Counted from the stretch's first letter, positions 25,653 through 34,524 are shown. The stretch: 43,820 nucleotides of DNA from Polyangiaceae bacterium (GCA_025937785.1 JAICQQ010000050.1:1-43820), one strand, 5' to 3'. The notes: generated by a model from the letters alone, not told the origin. Program-made: numbers and translations.

Positions 25653-26579
25653 TCAGGTCGAGCCCAAGAGCCGCCGTACGACGACGCTGGCAGCCACGAG
25701 ACCGAAGCTGCCCGCCACGAAGGCCGCGGTGCCATCGATCCGCGAGCGCCGATCGCAGTCGTGCATACCGTTTTTTCCGCCGGGACACACGCAGCGAAAC
25801 CCGCCTTCGTCGTAGCTCAACTCGGCGGGCGCGCGCGGCGCCTCGGTACTGAAGACGGCGTCGATACCGCAGCTCTGCCGCTTGTCGAGGCTGAGCGAGT
25901 AGTGCTTTCGCAGCATCTGACGCAACGCACGCGCAAACGGGTCTTTCAGGGTGGCGCTCAGGTCGGCGACGCGAATCTGCGTCGGATCCATGCGCGCGGC
26001 TGCCCCCATCGACGACACCACGGGGATACCTCGCTCGAGGCAGGTGTACAACAAGTGCGCCTTCGCGGTGAGGTTGTCGATGGCGTCGACCACGAAATCG
26101 GGCTTGGCTTCGAGGATCTCGTGCGAGGTGTCGCGACTGTAGAACAGCGGCACGGCGTCGATGCGAGCCGTCGGGTGCACCAGCGCGAGCCTCTGCGCCA
26201 TGACGTCGACCTTGCGCTTGCCGATGGTGCCCTGCATCGCGTGCAGCTGGCGGTTCGTATTCGTGATGCAGACCTTGTCGAAATCGACGAGAGACAGCGT
26301 GCCGACGCCGCTGCGCGCCAGGGCTTCGGCCGCGAAGGATCCCACGCCGCCCACGCCCACCACCACGACGCGCGAGGCCATCAAGCGATGCAGCCCGGGC
26401 TCCGAGAACAGGCGCGCTGCGCGATCGAAGCGTCGGTGCGTCCGATACGCCTCGGTGATCGGCGGCTCTTGCGGCAGCTCTACGGCCTCGGCGGCCGGGC
26501 TCGGGGCGGCTTGCGTTCCATGGGCGGCCTCGATCGGGGGATCGATCGTGCGCAGGTCTCGGGTGATGGGCAGTTGCAT
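25653..26579 (-). CDS. tcdA: tRNA threonylcarbamoyladenosine dehydratase
   Basis: A 308-residue E1-like protein of the TcdA (CsdL) type, which uses ATP to convert t6A37 of tRNA to its cyclic form. It has an unusual N-terminal extension of about 45 residues, then YRTHRRFDRAARLFSEPGLHRL, the dinucleotide motif VVGVGGVG (73-80), LVDFDKVCITNTNRQLHA, VVDAIDNLTAK, VSSMGAAARMDPTQIRVADL and a C-terminal hydrophobic helix (FVAGSFGLVAASVVVRRLL) that may anchor it to the membrane, as in other TcdA. It is the second gene of the tatD operon. The ATG at 26579 is the last plausible start before the conserved region; upstream codons overlap no other feature but lack similarity. Confidence 0.92.
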   Translation of the reverse strand: MQLPITRDLRTIDPPIEAAHGTQAAPSPAAEAVELPQEPPITEAYRTHRRFDRAARLFSEPGLHRLMASRVVVVGVGGVGSFAAEALARSGVGTLSLVDFDKVCITNTNRQLHAMQGTIGKRKVDVMAQRLALVHPTARIDAVPLFYSRDTSHEILEAKPDFVVDAIDNLTAKAHLLYTCLERGIPVVSSMGAAARMDPTQIRVADLSATLKDPFARALRQMLRKHYSLSLDKRQSCGIDAVFSTEAPRAPAELSYDEGGFRCVCPGGKNGMHDCDRRSRIDGTAAFVAGSFGLVAASVVVRRLLGST

Positions 26580-26626
26580 CGGGACCGTGCATTTAGCAGA
26601 CCACCGGTCCCGAGCCCAGCGGGTGG

Positions 26627-27436
26627 CTAACCCGCGGTCTCCCCGGCCTCGTCGAGCCGCAGCCCGAACAGCCTGGTGGCGTTCTGGGTCGTCTGCTGCG
26701 CCAGACTTTCCAGCGGAACGCCGAGGATGCCCGCGATCGCCTGAGCGATGCGCCGGAGCTCGGCGGGTTGGTTGGGTGGCGCTGCCCAGCTCGGCGCCTG
26801 GTCCGGCGCGTCGGTCTCCAGTACCAGTCGATCCCGCGGCACCTCGAGCAACGCCCGTCGGCTGCGCGTGAAAGCAGGTCTCGTGACTGCCCCGCCGAAT
26901 CCGAAGTACATGCCGAGTTCGGCGTAGCGGGGTACCAGCTCGGGGGGACCGGAGTAGGCGTGCAGCACCCCGCCCCGCTGGAGTGGGCCCAGCCTCTCCA
27001 AGATCTCGATCATATGGCCGTGAGCGCGCACGCAGTGCAAGATGACGGGCAACTCGCGGCGATGCGCGATCTCGAGTTGGCGCACGAGAAGCTCCGCCTG
27101 CCACTCGAGCGGAGCCGCGCCGCGCCCGGTCCGCGCGCGATCCAGCCCGCACTCACCCACCGCGACCATAGTAGCGTCCGCCAGCCGTGCTTCCAACTGC
27201 TCGAGCGCGGGGGCCAGAGCTGCGCGCGTGACCTCGTGCGCCCAGAACGGATGGATACCGACGGCACCGTACGACCTGCATTCCGCCATCACGCGCGCTT
27301 GTCGTGCCCACGAACCGGGACTGACACCGGGGACCAACATTTTCGTGATGCCAGACTCACGCGCCCGACGCAGGAAACTGCTGCGATCGTCGTCGAACGC
27401 GTCGAAGTCGAAGTGGCAATGAGTGTCGAAGAGCAC
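26627..27436 (-). CDS. tatD: TatD-family metal-dependent hydrolase
   Basis: A 269-residue amidohydrolase-fold nuclease. Metal ligands: DTHCH (4-8), GECGLDR (Glu), VILHCVRAH (His), GVLHAYSG (His) and LETDAPDQ (Asp). Members act as 3'-5' exonucleases or deaminated-tRNA/peptide quality-control enzymes; the specific role here is unknown. It starts at a GTG directly before LFDTHCHFD, the usual N-terminus of the family, so the longer open frame upstream is rejected. It is the first gene of a minus-strand operon with tcdA 47 bases downstream. Confidence 0.92.
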   Translation of the reverse strand: MLFDTHCHFDFDAFDDDRSSFLRRARESGITKMLVPGVSPGSWARQARVMAECRSYGAVGIHPFWAHEVTRAALAPALEQLEARLADATMVAVGECGLDRARTGRGAAPLEWQAELLVRQLEIAHRRELPVILHCVRAHGHMIEILERLGPLQRGGVLHAYSGPPELVPRYAELGMYFGFGGAVTRPAFTRSRRALLEVPRDRLVLETDAPDQAPSWAAPPNQPAELRRIAQAIAGILGVPLESLAQQTTQNATRLFGLRLDEAGETAG

Positions 27437-27642
27437 GCAGGCACTCTGACATGGCCTCCAGCCGGCCGCGCAGCCGACAAAAGATCGCGCGGGATTCGAA
27501 GCGTCTAGCCGAGTAGACGCGCCGCGGCCGCGGCCGGCACCCGTGCGTTCTGCCGCCCTCGAATCTCTCTCGACGCGATTGCCTGAGCTCCTGCGACCGG
27601 AATACTCTCCGATCGTCGACCCGGGAATCGAGGTAAAGTTGC

Positions 27643-27650
27643 TGACGTCA
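27643..27650. promoter_or_regulatory. TGACGTCA palindrome upstream of regulator gene
   Basis: A perfect 8-bp palindrome lies 27 bases before the start of the GAF-AAA+ regulator gene, in the 240-base gap between it and tatD. It could be an operator half of a larger site, but one short palindrome is weak evidence. Confidence 0.15.
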
Positions 27651-27677
27651 GACAGTAGCAGGGAACAGGCGAGACGC

Positions 27678-29180
27678 ATGGCTGAGGCACCGTTGGACCA
27701 TGAGCGAGTCTTCCGAGAACGCGATCTGTACCGCGGCCTCTTGAACCTCAACGCACACTCATCACCCGATGCGTGCCTCGAAGAGGCGCTCAAGTTGGTG
27801 GTGGCCGCCACCAGTGCGAGTCAGGGTTACCTCGAGATCTTCGACCCCTCGGACCAGAGCGAGACCAGTTGGTGGTGTGGTACCGGGTTCTCCGACGAGG
27901 AGCTGAACCGTGTGCGGCAGCTGGTGTCGCGCGGCATCATCGCCGAGGCCGTGGCCACCGGCGAAGTCGTCGTCACGGCGTCCGCGCTGCTCGATCCGCG
28001 CTTTCGTGATCGGGACAGCGTCAAGCGCTCGAAGATCGACTCCGTACTCTGCGCACCCGTCGGCGGGGACGCGCCGCTCGGCGTGCTGTACCTTTCCGGC
28101 CGAGACACGCCCGGTCCGTTCACCGACGGTGACGTGACCTGCTCCAAAGAGTTCTCGGAACACGTCGCGCCCATCCTCCAGAACCTGGTCAGGCGCACCC
28201 ACGCCGCCGACGTGGATCCCACGTCCGAGCTCCGGCAGCGCCTGAATCTGGACGAGATGGTGGGCAGGAGCGACGCGGTGGCAGCGTTGCTCCGCGAGGT
28301 CGAGTTGATCGCCCCGCTGGAAGTCGGCGTGCTGGTCACCGGCGAGAAGGGCACCGGCAAGACGCGCGTCGGCCGTGTCATTCACGACAATAGCAAGCGT
28401 CGCAGTCAGCCCCTCGTGATCTTCGACTGCGCCGTGGTCTCCGAAGGGCTGGTCGAGCGGGAGCTCTTCGGGCACGTGGACCAGCAGGCGGCGCACAGCC
28501 CCGGCAGAATCGCGAGCGCAGAAGGCGGCACGCTGATCTTGGAAGAGATCAGCGAACTGCCGTTGACGGCACAAGCCATGCTCCTCCGGTTCTTGCGCAA
28601 CCGCGAGTACTGCCCCGTCGACGGGGACCGCCTGGTCACGGGCAACGCGCGCCTGATCGCGACCACCTCGAGCGATCTCCACGAGTGCGTGCGCAAGGGC
28701 ACCTTCCGCGAGGATCTGCTGTACCAGCTGCAAGTACTGACAGTGCGCCTCCCCTCACTCAGCGAACGCCGTGAGGACATCGTACCGCTGGCGCAATTCT
28801 TCTGCCAGCGGGCCGTCGAAAAGCACAAGCTCTCTCGGGTGCTGTTGAGTCCCGGCGCGGTCCGCGCCATCGAGGCGTCGGAGTGGCGTGGGAACATCTA
28901 CGAGCTGTCCACCGCCGTCGAATCCGCGGTGCTCCGGGCCGCGGCGCAACGGCTCGAACGCGTCGAGGCCAGTCACCTGTTCCGCGAAAACGAGAAGCCC
29001 GAAGACGCGCTCACGTTCCAAGAAGCTACCCGCGTGTTCCAGAGCTACCTGCTCCGGCGCACCCTCGAAGCAACGAGCTGGAACGTTGCCGCCGCGGCGC
29101 GCAAGCTCGACCTGACGCGCGCCCACGTCTACAACCTGATCAAGGCCTACGGCCTCCGGCGCTCCCAGGGACCCGACTGA
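27678..29180 (+). CDS. GAF-AAA+-Fis regulator lacking GAFTGA loop
   Basis: A 500-residue relative of sigma-54 enhancer-binding proteins. An N-terminal GAF-like sensor (about 20-170), AAA+ domain (about 192-425) with Walker A GEKGTGKT (222-229), FDCAVVSEGLVERELFGH, Walker B GGTLILEEI (283-291), sensor/R-finger blocks (LRFLRNREYCPVDGDRLV; NARLIATTSSDL; FREDLLYQLQVLTVRLPSLSERREDI) and a C-terminal Fis-type helix-turn-helix (NVAAAARKLDLTRAHVYNLIKAYGL). Between ELFGH and GGTL the sigma-54-contacting GAFTGA is missing; the stretch VDQQAAHSPG stands there. It therefore may not activate sigma-54 promoters and could work like TyrR, which also lacks GAFTGA. The ATG at 27678 is preferred over the open frame 45 codons upstream. 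Divergent from tatD. Confidence 0.87.
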   Translation: MAEAPLDHERVFRERDLYRGLLNLNAHSSPDACLEEALKLVVAATSASQGYLEIFDPSDQSETSWWCGTGFSDEELNRVRQLVSRGIIAEAVATGEVVVTASALLDPRFRDRDSVKRSKIDSVLCAPVGGDAPLGVLYLSGRDTPGPFTDGDVTCSKEFSEHVAPILQNLVRRTHAADVDPTSELRQRLNLDEMVGRSDAVAALLREVELIAPLEVGVLVTGEKGTGKTRVGRVIHDNSKRRSQPLVIFDCAVVSEGLVERELFGHVDQQAAHSPGRIASAEGGTLILEEISELPLTAQAMLLRFLRNREYCPVDGDRLVTGNARLIATTSSDLHECVRKGTFREDLLYQLQVLTVRLPSLSERREDIVPLAQFFCQRAVEKHKLSRVLLSPGAVRAIEASEWRGNIYELSTAVESAVLRAAAQRLERVEASHLFRENEKPEDALTFQEATRVFQSYLLRRTLEATSWNVAAAARKLDLTRAHVYNLIKAYGLRRSQGPD

Positions 29181-29211
29181 CCCCCGCTCGCCAGGTCACG
29201 CCACGGCCGCG

Positions 29212-29404
29212 CGAGCCCTGCGGGCAGCGCCCGCACGAGCCCTGTGGCCCGTAGGCGCCGACCGCGCGAGCCCTGTGGCCCGTGCAGCGCGCCAACGCGC
29301 GAGCCCTGTGGCCCGTGCAGCCGACCGCGCGAGCCCTGTGGCCCGTGCAGCGTGCCAACGCACGAGCCCTGTGGCCCGTGCAGCGCGCCAACGCACGAAT
29401 GCAA
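29212..29404. repeat. Minisatellite of 30/33-bp units
   Basis: Six copies of a core CGAGCCCTGTGGCCCGTGCAG start at 29212, 29236, 29267, 29300, 29330 and 29363, with a degraded seventh at 29396. Spacings are 24, 31, 33, 30, 33 and 33 bases. The last units differ by multiples of three, so one plus-strand frame (29244-29633) reads a repeating EPCGPC peptide with a 10- or 11-residue period, although it has no clear start signal. The region lies between two convergent genes and no product is claimed. The cores are too long relative to the 9-12 base variable parts to be CRISPR. Confidence 0.85.
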
Positions 29405-29731
29405 CAGGGGACCCCTTGAGCGTGGCCGGCGAGATGCACATTGGGCCGCGCCTGTCGCAGACTTCGGTGAGTTCTTTAGTATACGCACGAGCGCGCGTCC
29501 GTCAAGGTTGTTTGCGTCGTTTACGAACGGGCCACGTCGTTCCTATTCGCACGTCAGAGGCGGCGTAGGGTGTGGCGGTCCGGAGCACGGAGATCCATGT
29601 TCAAATAATGAGTGTTCGGTGAGAATTGTCTAGAGATCTTCGTGCCCGTGAGTGGCGCGCTGACGCCTCCGGACGTGATGTAACGCGTGACGTTCAGCGG
29701 CGTCTCGTCCCGACGGGTGCCCGAAAAGTTC
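29405..29731. other. Intergenic stretch, no gene recognised
   Basis: About 330 bases between the minisatellite and the gene remnant. Less GC-rich than the surroundings, with no convincing codon pattern, tRNA-like structure or terminator. The plus frame that continues from the minisatellite stays open to 29633 but its codon use is not gene-like here. Confidence 0.5.
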
Positions 29732-29917
29732 ATGGTACAAGTGGGTATGTCTGCGACCCATCCACCCGAGCGTTCGAACCCGCGCCTGGAACGACTGTGC
29801 GACCAGGCGCTACTCACTGAATTCAACGAGTTGGTACGGCAAGATCACCACCACGTCGCCAGCCTGCTCCGGCACATCGACGTCATCGATCGGCGGAAGT
29901 TGTGGGTAGGATCCTGA
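29732..29917 (+). pseudogene. Possible N-terminal remnant of an HNH-endonuclease-like gene
   Basis: A short frame (ATG at 29732 or 29747) encodes PPERSNPRLERLCDQALLTE and then FNELVRQDHHHVASLLRHIDVIDRRKLW, and stops. The pattern of a helical stretch with LLxHIxxIDxRKLW is like the N-terminus of a repeated HNH-type protein family in myxobacteria, in which the chain normally continues for more than 100 residues. Here it ends two codons after RKLWV, so it is probably a truncated remnant. The family match is from memory and weak; a small intact gene is the alternative. Confidence 0.3.
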
Positions 29918-29955
29918 GACTGGGGATAGGCTCTTTTTTGGGATGAGGTGGCGGG

Positions 29956-31800
29956 TTACTCGAGGACGCGCAGGCGGCGGTTGGGGAAGCCGATCTTTTC
30001 GTGACCTTCGAGCATGACGTCGTTGGTCTCGGGGATGCCCTCGGGGATGCGCGGCTCGGGCACGTGACTCCAGTCGGCGAAGTCTTCGGGGAGCGGGCCC
30101 GGTAAGGTGGGTTGTTGCGTGCGCTCGAGCAGCTGAAAATCATGCTGCGCGCGCAGCTGCAGGGGCACGCCGCGTTCGGGACCGCGCTCTTTGAACCAAG
30201 AGCGCGTGGCCTGCACGTTGCGGATCAGCACGTGATGCTGCGGATCGGACTTGGCCGCGGTCATGAAGTGCCCCTGCATGCCTTCGATGTCCCCGCGCTG
30301 AAACGCGATGCATGCGAGCTGATTGTAGGCGAGGCCTGGTACGGGGTACCCCAGCTCGAGTGCCCGCAGCGTATTGTGTTCGGCACCCTGGAGGTCCCCT
30401 TCGCGCAGCTGAGCGGCCGCCAGATCCATATAGGCTGCGTGATAGTCGCCGAGCTTGTCGAGGATGGCCTGGGCCGCCTCGACGTCCTCCACGTAGTAGT
30501 GCTGCAGCCCGGAGTGGTCGGCGAACCACTCATTCATCGCCTGCGTCGTGGCCTCGGAGGCGTCGAACGGGGTCTTCAGCTCCTGGAAGTCACCTTCGAA
30601 GTAGACTTGTTTCGTCAGCCACCCTTCTTTCTCGGCGCGGGTGAAATCGCGCGTGCCGGGGAAGATCGAGAGGCACGAGAACACGTACTGGTGTGGGCGC
30701 GCCCGGTCCAAAAAGTCGAGCGTCTCGTGGAACGTTTCGAGGGTTTCGCCGCGGTTGCCCAGCATCATGTAGTGGCGCACCTGGATGCCGTAGCTTTTGG
30801 CCATCCGCGTGGCGCGCACGATGGTTTCGGCATCGATCTTCTTGTCGATGTTCTTCAGGATCGTGTTCGAACCGGATTCGACACCGAGGCTGAGGCGCTG
30901 GCAGCCCGCCAGGCGCATCTCGGCGAGAAGCGCCTCGGAGAGCACGTCGACGCGCGTGTCACAGCTCCAGAGCAGGTTGAGCTTGCGCCGGCGAATCTCC
31001 TGACAGATCGCCTTGGCCCGCTTCGCGTTGGCAGTGAAGGTGTCATCCTTGATCTGGATCATTTTCACGGGCAGCTTGGCCGCGGCGAGCTCCAGTTGAT
31101 CCACGACGTACTCGACCGAGTGCCCGCGAAACCCGCGCCCCCATGTGGTCTCGGCACCGCAGAACGTGCACGCCCACGGACAACCGCGCGAAGTCATCAG
31201 GATGTGCGTCGTGAAATAGCGGTGTGGCTTGGCGAGGGTATCGAGATCTTCGATGGCGGGGCGCGACGGCGCGCGCTCGATGCCGCGCGAGCCACGGAAC
31301 ACGGTCCCTGCGATGCCGTGAGCCGGCTCGCCGCGGGCGAGGCGGCCGAGCAGCTCCAAAAACGTGTGCTCGCTCTCGCCCAGGCACACCGTGTCGATGG
31401 CGGGATAGTGCTCGAGCATTTGTTGGGCGAGCGGTGTGGCGTGCGGACCGCCGATCACCACGTGCGCTCGGGGGTGGCGCGCGCGGATCAGCTCGGCCAC
31501 GAAGGCGACGCCGCGGCGATTCGCGGTCCAGCAGGACATTCCGAACACGTCGGCGTCGAGCGCACCGATCGCCTGTTCCACGCGCGACCAGGTGAACGAG
31601 GACAGGTTGAACACCTTGACGCGGTGCCCCGCCTGGACCGCCTCGGCGCCCAACGTCAACAGCCCATAGGGGAGCTGGTAGAAGTCGGCGTCCAGATCGC
31701 CGTCGCGGAATTCCGCGGGCGGCCCTTGGCCTGGCGGAAACGGCGGCTCCCCGGGTTCCGCAATTTTCCAAGGGGGAGGATAGAGCAGAGCAACCTTCAT
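29956..31800 (-). CDS. B12-binding-type radical SAM protein with C-terminal TPR region
   Basis: A 614-residue protein. N-terminal Rossmann-like B12-binding-type domain (about 1-165): KVALLYPPPW, PYGLLTLGAEAVQAGH, DVFGMSCWTANRRG, VVIGGPHATPLAQQ, with no DxHxxG base-off histidine. Then the radical SAM core (about 195-430) with the [4Fe-4S] motif CPWACTFC (Cys207, 211, 214), KDDTFTANAKRA, GVESGSNTILKNIDK and HYMMLGNRGET. The last 150 residues have TPR-like helices (YHAAYMDLAAAQLREGDLQGAEHNTLRALELGY) and a basic tail, an unusual addition. Members of this group methylate or rearrange unactivated carbons in lipids, cofactors or natural products; the substrate is unknown. The start is the ATG at 31800, where the family N-terminus begins. 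Confidence 0.87.
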   Translation of the reverse strand: MKVALLYPPPWKIAEPGEPPFPPGQGPPAEFRDGDLDADFYQLPYGLLTLGAEAVQAGHRVKVFNLSSFTWSRVEQAIGALDADVFGMSCWTANRRGVAFVAELIRARHPRAHVVIGGPHATPLAQQMLEHYPAIDTVCLGESEHTFLELLGRLARGEPAHGIAGTVFRGSRGIERAPSRPAIEDLDTLAKPHRYFTTHILMTSRGCPWACTFCGAETTWGRGFRGHSVEYVVDQLELAAAKLPVKMIQIKDDTFTANAKRAKAICQEIRRRKLNLLWSCDTRVDVLSEALLAEMRLAGCQRLSLGVESGSNTILKNIDKKIDAETIVRATRMAKSYGIQVRHYMMLGNRGETLETFHETLDFLDRARPHQYVFSCLSIFPGTRDFTRAEKEGWLTKQVYFEGDFQELKTPFDASEATTQAMNEWFADHSGLQHYYVEDVEAAQAILDKLGDYHAAYMDLAAAQLREGDLQGAEHNTLRALELGYPVPGLAYNQLACIAFQRGDIEGMQGHFMTAAKSDPQHHVLIRNVQATRSWFKERGPERGVPLQLRAQHDFQLLERTQQPTLPGPLPEDFADWSHVPEPRIPEGIPETNDVMLEGHEKIGFPNRRLRVLE

Positions 31801-32084
31801 TGGACTTGGACGCGAGAGCACTGGGGGACCCGTGCCGCAGGCAACGCGCTTTCGCAACCCAGTGTAGCGCCGGCGCGCAGCGGTCGAAATGCCGGACCGA
31901 GCTTTGTCGGCTCTGTCGGGGGTTCGGGCCACCCCGGCGGAAACTTTCGCGAGACGTGGGCGCCGAGCGTCCCCGCCGGGCGCGACGAACGCACAGGATT
32001 TCGGCGGGACGAGCCTTCCGGAGCCGGACGCGCCCTGTACGCGCGAATTGACCTGCCCCGCGCAAACAGCCTACGATTTACTCT

Positions 32085-32957
32085 GTGGATCAGGACCGCC
32101 TCGGCAAAACCGCAATCTCGGTGCCTTCGGAGCGCCCCAAGGGGCTCGGGAGCCCGTCGCTGGTCGTGATCGCCGGTCCAAGCTTGGGTCAGCAGTACGA
32201 TCTCGCCGACACCGTCGTGGACATCGGCCGCCAAGAAGAGTGCGTCATCTCGATCCCGAGCTCCAAGGTGAGCCGGCGCCACGCCTCGGTCCAGCGCGTG
32301 CTCGGTCGTTACACGGTGACCGACCTCGGCTCGACCAACGGCACCTTCCTGAACGGTCGCCGGCTCGAGAAGGCGGAGCAACTCAAGGACGGCGACAAAA
32401 TCAAGGTTGGCGAGCTCGTGCTGAAGTACATGGAGAGCCGGCTGGAGCTCCAGTATCACCAGCAGATCTTGAGCATGGCGACCACCGACGCCCTGACCGG
32501 CGCGCAAAACAAACGCTCGTTCGACGAGATCTTCCCCAATAGCGTGCTGAAAGCGTCGGCCGACGGCAGCCCCCTCGGCCTGATCTTGTTCGACGTCGAC
32601 CATTTCAAGCGCATCAACGACACGCACGGCCACTCGGCCGGCGACAGCGTGCTCCGAGCGCTCGGTCAACTGAGCCAAGGGCTGGCGGAGCCGCACAAGG
32701 TGTACCGAGTGGGCGGCGAAGAGTTCGCGATCGTCGTCGCGGGCGAACCCGGCGGCTGCCTCCACCTCGCCGAATCATTGCGGAGCGCGGTCCAAGCGCA
32801 CGAGTTCGCGCACGACCAGACCCGAATCCCAGTGACCGTGAGCCTCGGGTACACTGAAATGCTCCCGAACGACAGCGCCCAGCAGCTGTACCAGCGAGCG
32901 GACAAGAACCTCTACGCCTCCAAGAACAGCGGCCGAAACCGAACCAGCGGGCCCTGA
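32085..32957 (+). CDS. FHA-GGDEF diguanylate cyclase
   Basis: A 290-residue cytoplasmic protein. FHA domain (about 25-115): VDIGRQEECVISIPSSKVSRRHASV and LGSTNGTFLNGRR, with the phosphothreonine-contacting Arg, Ser and Asn present. GGDEF domain (about 130-288): DALTGAQNKRSF, LILFDVDHFKRINDTHGH, intact GGEEF (210-214), and YQRADKNLYASKNSGRN. It should make cyclic di-GMP. The inhibitory I-site RxxD five residues before GGEEF is absent (AEPH there). The FHA domain suggests control by a Ser/Thr kinase; one is encoded at 35551-37083. The start is a GTG with no strong ribosome site. Convergent with the next gene, five bases apart. Confidence 0.92.
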   Translation: MDQDRLGKTAISVPSERPKGLGSPSLVVIAGPSLGQQYDLADTVVDIGRQEECVISIPSSKVSRRHASVQRVLGRYTVTDLGSTNGTFLNGRRLEKAEQLKDGDKIKVGELVLKYMESRLELQYHQQILSMATTDALTGAQNKRSFDEIFPNSVLKASADGSPLGLILFDVDHFKRINDTHGHSAGDSVLRALGQLSQGLAEPHKVYRVGGEEFAIVVAGEPGGCLHLAESLRSAVQAHEFAHDQTRIPVTVSLGYTEMLPNDSAQQLYQRADKNLYASKNSGRNRTSGP

Positions 32958-32961
32958 CGCG

Positions 32962-34524
32962 CTACTGCGAGCGCTGGGGAAGCAGCGACTTCGCGGTCGC
33001 CCGCGCCGCGTTCGCGAGCTCCTTGGCGCGCGCCTTGTCGCCAGCGTCGGACAATCGAGCTTCGGCCTGCGTGTAACGTCGAGCCAGCCCCTGCCAGAAG
33101 CTCGGGTCACCGGGCGGCGGCCAGAGCTCGAGGATGTAGGCGGCATCGAAGGCAGCCGCGGGCGCCCACGGACCTTGGCCCTGAGCGAGCGTGTCGAGTG
33201 CAGCGAGGCTGGTCACGGGGATCGGCGCCGAACCGCGCGCCATCATGTCCACCGCGTCGCGTGGACCGGCTTTCAAGGCCTGCGCGACGCCCAGCAAGAG
33301 CTCGCTCGGGGGAGTGAGCGGCACTCGCTGCAGCAGCTTCTCGGCTGCCATGAAGTCAGCCGAGCTCCAATACGTCTGCCCGAAGCGTACGAGCCCCCAC
33401 GCGAGCGCAAAATTCGCCTCGGCGCTGATCGGGCGCGATTCGAGGTCGGCGCGAACGGGGCGTGGCAAGCCCTTCCGCAAGAGCAGGGCGAGAACGCGCG
33501 GCTCGTTCGCATCCAGGTTCGGGAGCACGTGCGGCACGAGCTGCGTGGGCAGCCGTGCGGCGAGGTTTTCGATCGTACTGGACGCGGCCGCGGGAGGCGC
33601 GGGTAGCATCAAGCCGTCGAGGCGATCGATCCGGCGCCCGCCGTACAACTCCGACAACAGCTCGCGGGCACGCTCGACCCTGGGATCGGCGAGCACGCCG
33701 GCCGCGGCGAACTCTCTCAGCCCCACCAAAGCCGCGTCTCGGCCGCGCTCCTTCCAGGGCGCGAGCGCCACGTCGAGTTCGGCGTAGTAGGCCTCCCTCA
33801 GCTCGGCGTCTTGCGCCAGCTCTTCGGGAAGCGGGACGTCTCGCACCACGCTGACGAAGCGCATGTCGGCGATCCCGGCTTCGACCGCCACGACACCGCG
33901 CGCGTAGCCGCCGAGAGTCGAGCCGTGTTTCGCGATCTCGTAGATGGCGCGAGCCTGCGTCACGACCCAGTCTTCGAGCACCGTCTTCGAGAAATCGGCG
34001 AACTGCTGCTTCGAAAATGGTGGTTCGAGCCGAGGCGCGGTGACGACCAGTCGATTCAAGTGCGCCGCGTGCACCAACGCGGTCAAGGTCTGCTCGAGCT
34101 CCGGCGCGACTTCGGGGGCGAGCGCGGGACCAACGATGAGGTCCCCGCAGTCCGCGGGGGCCAACTCTACGCGCAACGCCAGCAGCACGCCCGGCGCGAA
34201 GGCATCACAGGTTTGCAGCGCGACCAACGCCCGATCGCGCGAGAGCGGGTCGTCGATCCAGAGGGCTTCAGACAAGAGCTCGAGAGGAGAGCCCGCCCGG
34301 CATCCCGCAGGCTCGGTGGCGAAGGCCCGGCATTGGGCAGGCACGGGTGCAACCGCCGCGAGCGGGACGGGCAGCGCACGCGCCGCAGGGGCTGTCGGAG
34401 GCGCGTTGGGTGTGGGCTCGGCCGCCGGTTCAGGTGCTCGCGGCGGGGGTGCTCCGGTCGCTGCACAGCCGCCCAAGGCAAGGAGCACGGCGACCGCCCC
34501 CAAGATTCGGCTCGGTTTTCTCAT
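32962..34524 (-). CDS. Lipoprotein, alpha-helical, unknown function
   Basis: A 520-residue predicted lipoprotein. MRKPSRILGAVAVLLALGGC is a clean type II signal, followed by an Ala/Pro linker of about 45 residues. The rest is Leu/Ala-rich helices without a recognisable domain: PLELLSEALWIDDPLSRDRALVAL, TALVHAAHLNRLVV, FSKTVLEDWVVTQARAIYEIA, and a C-terminal SLAALDTLAQGQGP...FWQGLARRYTQAEARLSDAGDKARAKEL. It recalls tetratricopeptide-like or helical repeat lipoproteins common in myxobacteria. Divergent from the TPR/PEGA-like gene, with 69 bases between the starts. Confidence 0.78.
   Translation of the reverse strand: MRKPSRILGAVAVLLALGGCAATGAPPPRAPEPAAEPTPNAPPTAPAARALPVPLAAVAPVPAQCRAFATEPAGCRAGSPLELLSEALWIDDPLSRDRALVALQTCDAFAPGVLLALRVELAPADCGDLIVGPALAPEVAPELEQTLTALVHAAHLNRLVVTAPRLEPPFSKQQFADFSKTVLEDWVVTQARAIYEIAKHGSTLGGYARGVVAVEAGIADMRFVSVVRDVPLPEELAQDAELREAYYAELDVALAPWKERGRDAALVGLREFAAAGVLADPRVERARELLSELYGGRRIDRLDGLMLPAPPAAASSTIENLAARLPTQLVPHVLPNLDANEPRVLALLLRKGLPRPVRADLESRPISAEANFALAWGLVRFGQTYWSSADFMAAEKLLQRVPLTPPSELLLGVAQALKAGPRDAVDMMARGSAPIPVTSLAALDTLAQGQGPWAPAAAFDAAYILELWPPPGDPSFWQGLARRYTQAEARLSDAGDKARAKELANAARATAKSLLPQRSQ

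Noticed and set aside
26580..27152. Long N-terminal extension of tcdA
   Set aside because: It overlaps tatD in another frame and has no E1-like similarity.
29212..29404. CRISPR-like array
   Set aside because: The cores are about 21 bases separated by only 9-12 variable bases, the spacing is irregular and no cas genes are present. It is a minisatellite.
30112..32169. 685-codon plus-strand frame opposite the radical SAM gene
   Set aside because: The minus strand has an intact radical SAM motif and B12-binding-type fold; the plus frame is a shadow.
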